Shown piece after piece: positions 4,509-6,725 of a DNA stretch of 6,725 nucleotides (position 1 is its first letter; every line of letters begins with the position of its first letter). The position numbers and the translations under genes are program-made. Source of the DNA: Darwinimomas sp045600945 (GTDB lineage Bacteria > Bacillota > Clostridia > Lachnospirales > Lachnospiraceae); contig JAZRYX010000057.1 in the NCBI GenBank assembly GCA_045600945.1, forward strand, positions 1 through 6,725, written 5' to 3'. The notes below the pieces were generated by a model. That model was not told the origin of the DNA, ran no database searches, and saw nothing but the letters and a program-made list of their open reading frames with translations.

Positions 4509-5882
4509 ATGGCAGAAAGTCAAACTATCGAATATAAAGAATCATGGCAAGATGAATATCTCAAATGGATATGCGGATATGCAAATGCATATGGCGGAAC
4601 CCTGTATATCGGTAAAAATGATGACGGAGAGGTTGTAGGAATATCCAATGCCAGAGAACTGCTTGAAAAGCTTCCAAGCAAGATCACCGATACAATGGGT
4701 ATCATTGCAGATGTAAATCTGTGTTTTGAGGGAAATCTTGAATACTTGGAGATTATTGTTGACAAGTATCCCTCTCTTATCAGTCTGCGCGGGAAGTATT
4801 ACTTCCGCTCCGGCAGTACCCTGCGCGAAATCACCGGAAAGGAACTTGAAAGGGTTCTTTTGAAGTCTCAGGGAAGAACCTGGGACGGAGTGCCGATTCC
4901 CAAGATTAAGGTCTCCGATCTCAAGCAGGATGCAATCAAGCTTTTTAAGGAGAAGGCGCTGTCACGTCAGCGTCTCACAAAATCTGAAACAGAAGTGCCG
5001 GATGATGTGCTCATGGAAAATCTGCATCTAATTGATGACGAGGGGTATCTGCTTCGTGCTGCCGTTCTCGCTTTTTATAAAGATCCTGAAAAATGGGTGA
5101 CTGGTGCTTATATTAAGATTGGTTACTTCGGAGAAAGAGATTCGGATCTTATTTATCAGGATGAAATTCACGGTCCTCTGTTGGAGCAGATAGACAGGAC
5201 AGTGGAGCTTGTTTATACAAAGTATATGAAAGCATTGATCTATTATGACGGAATCCAGCGTGTTGAACAGTATATGTTCCATAAGGATTCATTCAGAGAG
5301 ATTCTTCTGAACGCTGTTGTTCATAAAGATTACAGCAGCTGTAATCCAATTCAGATCAGTGTTTATGAGGACAAGCTTTATATTTGGAATGACGGACAAT
5401 TCCCGGAGGACCTTCGCTCTGCTGAAAAACTCTTCCAGAAACATTCATCAAAACCATATAATCCGAAACTTGCGAATGTCTTTTTTATGAGCGGGATGAT
5501 CGAAGCATGGGGACGAGGATTTGACAAGATTAAAACTGGCTGCTTGGAATATGATAGTCCGCTTCCGGAATATGAGATCGGCAGTGACGGAGTAATGATT
5601 TTCTGCAAACCCTGTCCGAAATATATAAGTCTTTTAAATAAATACAGTGCGGAAGTAAGTGCGGAAGTAAGTGCGGAAGTAAAATTGGAATCGGACAAGC
5701 TAAAAGAACTGATTCTTTTCTGCTCAGAACCGAAATCGCGTAAAGAAATGCAGGAGTTCTGCGGTATAAAATCAGATGAGTATTTCAGAAAAAATATATT
5801 AAAACCGCTTGTTTCCGGAAATGTCCTAAAAATGACCCGCCCTGATTCTCCGAATAGCAGTAAACAGAAATATTATGCCTGA
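4509..5882 (+). CDS. AlbA_2/Schlafen-type ATP-binding protein (COG2865-like)
   Basis: A 457-aa cytosolic protein of the 'AlbA_2 domain / putative transcriptional regulator' type common on mobile elements. Start ATG 4509 is chosen for AAGGAGG 8 bases upstream; a longer in-frame start at 4422 would translate the leader hairpins. Domains: N-terminal AlbA_2 (about 1-125), with EYKESW (8-13), ANAYGGTLYIGKNDDGEVVG (25-44) and YYFRSGSTLRE (97-107). The middle is a GHKL-like ATPase region with REILLNAVVHKDY (263-275, the E..NA..H box), WNDGQFP (293-299, D-x-G box) and GMIEAWGRGFDKI (329-341). Next comes a linker SAEVSAEVSAEV (380-391). Last is a winged helix (about 396-457) with PKSRKEMQEFCGI and YFRKNILKPLVSGNVLKMTR. 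Schlafen/AlbA_2 proteins can bind nucleic acid, and some relatives act in regulation or phage defence. Which applies here is unknown. Confidence 0.88.
   Translation: MAESQTIEYKESWQDEYLKWICGYANAYGGTLYIGKNDDGEVVGISNARELLEKLPSKITDTMGIIADVNLCFEGNLEYLEIIVDKYPSLISLRGKYYFRSGSTLREITGKELERVLLKSQGRTWDGVPIPKIKVSDLKQDAIKLFKEKALSRQRLTKSETEVPDDVLMENLHLIDDEGYLLRAAVLAFYKDPEKWVTGAYIKIGYFGERDSDLIYQDEIHGPLLEQIDRTVELVYTKYMKALIYYDGIQRVEQYMFHKDSFREILLNAVVHKDYSSCNPIQISVYEDKLYIWNDGQFPEDLRSAEKLFQKHSSKPYNPKLANVFFMSGMIEAWGRGFDKIKTGCLEYDSPLPEYEIGSDGVMIFCKPCPKYISLLNKYSAEVSAEVSAEVKLESDKLKELILFCSEPKSRKEMQEFCGIKSDEYFRKNILKPLVSGNVLKMTRPDSPNSSKQKYYA
5646..5681 (+). repeat. 12-bp tandem repeat x3 inside the AlbA_2 gene
   Basis: AGTGCGGAAGTA occurs three times in perfect head-to-tail order (5646-5657, 5658-5669, 5670-5681), encoding SAEV three times. 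It sits between the ATPase region and winged helix, so copy-number change keeps frame and alters linker length. Confidence 0.95.
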
Positions 5883-5916
5883 TCATTTGGTCAGGATACG
5901 GCCAGGATTACGGTAT

Positions 5917-5936
5917 AGGTTCATAATGAACCTTTT
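5917..5936 (+). terminator. Probable intrinsic terminator of the AlbA_2 gene
   Basis: AGGTTCA (5917-5923) pairs with TGAACCT (5927-5933) around TAA, and the 3' arm runs into TTTT (5933-5936). The stem is perfect but not G/C-rich and the T tract is short. A weaker CTGATC/GGTCAG hairpin (5879-5894) spans the stop codon. Confidence 0.5.
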
Positions 5937-5949
5937 GCTGACCCTTTGG

Positions 5950-5977
5950 ATGGCACCTTGGTGACATTTTGGTGACA
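5950..5977. repeat. GGTGACA repeat cluster before the recombinase
   Basis: TTGGTGACA occurs at 5958-5966 and 5969-5977, an 11-bp direct repeat. The first copy also forms an imperfect palindrome with the sequence to its left: ATGGCACC (5950-5957), TT, GGTGACAT (5960-5967), 7 of 8 positions paired. Three half-site-like elements next to a serine recombinase gene suggest an attachment/crossover site or a recombinase-operator. Neither is proven. Confidence 0.4.
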
Positions 5978-6022
5978 CTTAGGAATCAAACAATTCTTTG
6001 CGGAAGATAATGAGAATATACT

Positions 6023-6725
6023 ATGACTGAGAAAAAAGCGTACAAAACTGAAGGAAAAACCAAAGTATACATTTATACCCGTGTTTCAACGGCGATGCAG
6101 GTTGACGGTTATTCCCTTGATGCTCAGAAATCAAGGATGAAGGCCTATGCTGAGTTCAACGATTATGAAATCGTCGGAGAGTATGAGGACGCCGGTAAGT
6201 CCGGTAAATCAATCGAAGGCAGAACTGATTTTAACCGGATGATGGAAGATATCAAAACCGGCAAGGACGATGTCTCTTTCGTTCTGGTCTTCAAACTATC
6301 ACGCTTTGGTAGGAACGCTGCGGATGTGCTTTCTACCTTACAGACGATGCAGGATTTCGGCGTAAATCTGGTCTGTGTGGAAGACGGGATCGATTCTTCC
6401 AAGGATGCTGGAAAACTGATGATTTCCGTATTATCAGCTGTGGCCGAGATTGAGCGTGACAATATCCGAGTCCAGACCATGGAGGGCCGTATTCAGAAAG
6501 CCCGTGAAGGCCGATGGAATGGTGGTTTCGCCCCGTATGGATATACCCTGATTGAAGGCAGGCTGGAGGTGAACGAAGAAGAAGCTGTCGCAATCCGGAC
6601 GATTTTTGACCTGTATGTCAATACAGATATGGGTTCTAATTCGATAGCAAAATATCTTGAAAACCATGGCATTCACAAAATCGCAAGACAGAACGGAAAG
6701 AACCCTCTGTTTGATGCCGCTTTGA
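6023..6725 (+). CDS. Large serine recombinase, 3'-truncated by window edge
   Basis: Site-specific recombinase that would excise and integrate the element; 234 codons are visible and the frame is open at the window end. The resolvase catalytic domain (about 14-155) opens KVYIYTRVSTAMQVDGYSL, with Arg20 and nucleophile Ser22. It continues with GKSGKSIEGRTDFNRMM, FKLSRFGRNAAD (90-101, catalytic arginines 94 and 97 by family position) and AVAEIERDNIRVQTMEG (139-155, Glu144-Arg145). The Recombinase DNA-binding domain then begins at WNGGFAPYGY (165-174). The architecture fits large serine recombinases of Firmicutes ICEs and Tn4451-like elements rather than small resolvases. Start ATG 6023 is the first Met ahead of the domain; only weak purine sequence (GAGA) precedes it. 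An ATG at 6010 is out of frame. Being next to an accessory region and GGTGACA repeats, it may mark an element end. Confidence 0.93.
   Translation, partial: MTEKKAYKTEGKTKVYIYTRVSTAMQVDGYSLDAQKSRMKAYAEFNDYEIVGEYEDAGKSGKSIEGRTDFNRMMEDIKTGKDDVSFVLVFKLSRFGRNAADVLSTLQTMQDFGVNLVCVEDGIDSSKDAGKLMISVLSAVAEIERDNIRVQTMEGRIQKAREGRWNGGFAPYGYTLIEGRLEVNEEEAVAIRTIFDLYVNTDMGSNSIAKYLENHGIHKIARQNGKNPLFDAAL

Noticed and set aside
6163..6676. Several minus-strand ORFs at the right end
   Set aside because: All are antisense to the open serine recombinase frame, whose catalytic motifs are intact.
1..6725. tRNA, rRNA or insertion sequence
   Set aside because: No cloverleaf-like sequence, no conserved rRNA segment, and no transposase gene or matched terminal inverted repeats were seen.

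Overview
The window looks like the distal, accessory part of an integrative or mobilisable element from a gut-type Clostridia (Firmicutes). Several things point there: strong AAGGAGG-type ribosome binding sites, consensus -35/-10 promoters, an MOBP-type MobA/VirD2 relaxase whose 5' end lies outside the window on the left, and the start of a large serine recombinase running off the right edge. Placing the host at family level (Lachnospiraceae/Oscillospiraceae-like) is inference from protein style only.

Layout. Positions 3-1241 (+) hold the relaxase, which keeps its HxH metal motif. A terminator-like hairpin follows, then a 58-codon TTG-start small gene (1330-1506, +). Its stop codon overlaps a terminator that serves the opposite strand. 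Positions 1553-2992 (-) hold a tightly packed three-gene cassette: a DUF4417 protein, a 129-aa 'MGSRGA' protein with a histidine-rich motif, and a 120-aa acidic protein. Positions 3065-3319 are non-coding on the cassette side and unusually structured: two 28-bp direct repeats, a near-consensus + strand promoter starting at the second repeat, and two + strand terminator hairpins. Positions 3320-4200 (-) hold an overlapping XRE regulator and ImmA/IrrE-type metallopeptidase pair, the usual control switch of mobile elements. Positions 4201-4508 are a divergent control region with two consensus promoters and four inverted repeats. Positions 4509-5882 (+) hold an AlbA_2/Schlafen-like ATP-binding protein with a 3x SAEV linker and a C-terminal winged helix. 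Positions 5883-6022 hold a terminator and a cluster of GGTGACA repeats. From 6023 the serine recombinase begins (234 codons visible).

How it may work together. The relaxase (transfer) and serine recombinase (excision/integration) bracket cargo genes. The XRE repressor, probably removed by the ImmA-like protease after a host signal, would autoregulate and could also affect the divergent AlbA_2 gene. No clear minus-strand terminator separates ImmA from the DUF4417 cassette, so all five minus-strand genes may be read as one transcript ending at 1504-1541.

The most interesting candidate is a short (~81 nt) + strand RNA at 3204-3284 with its own promoter and terminator. It is antisense to the ImmA-DUF4417 intercistronic region. 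Its first 28 nt could also pair, with only two G.U wobbles, to a second site in the leader of the DUF4417 mRNA. This is a sequence-based hypothesis only.
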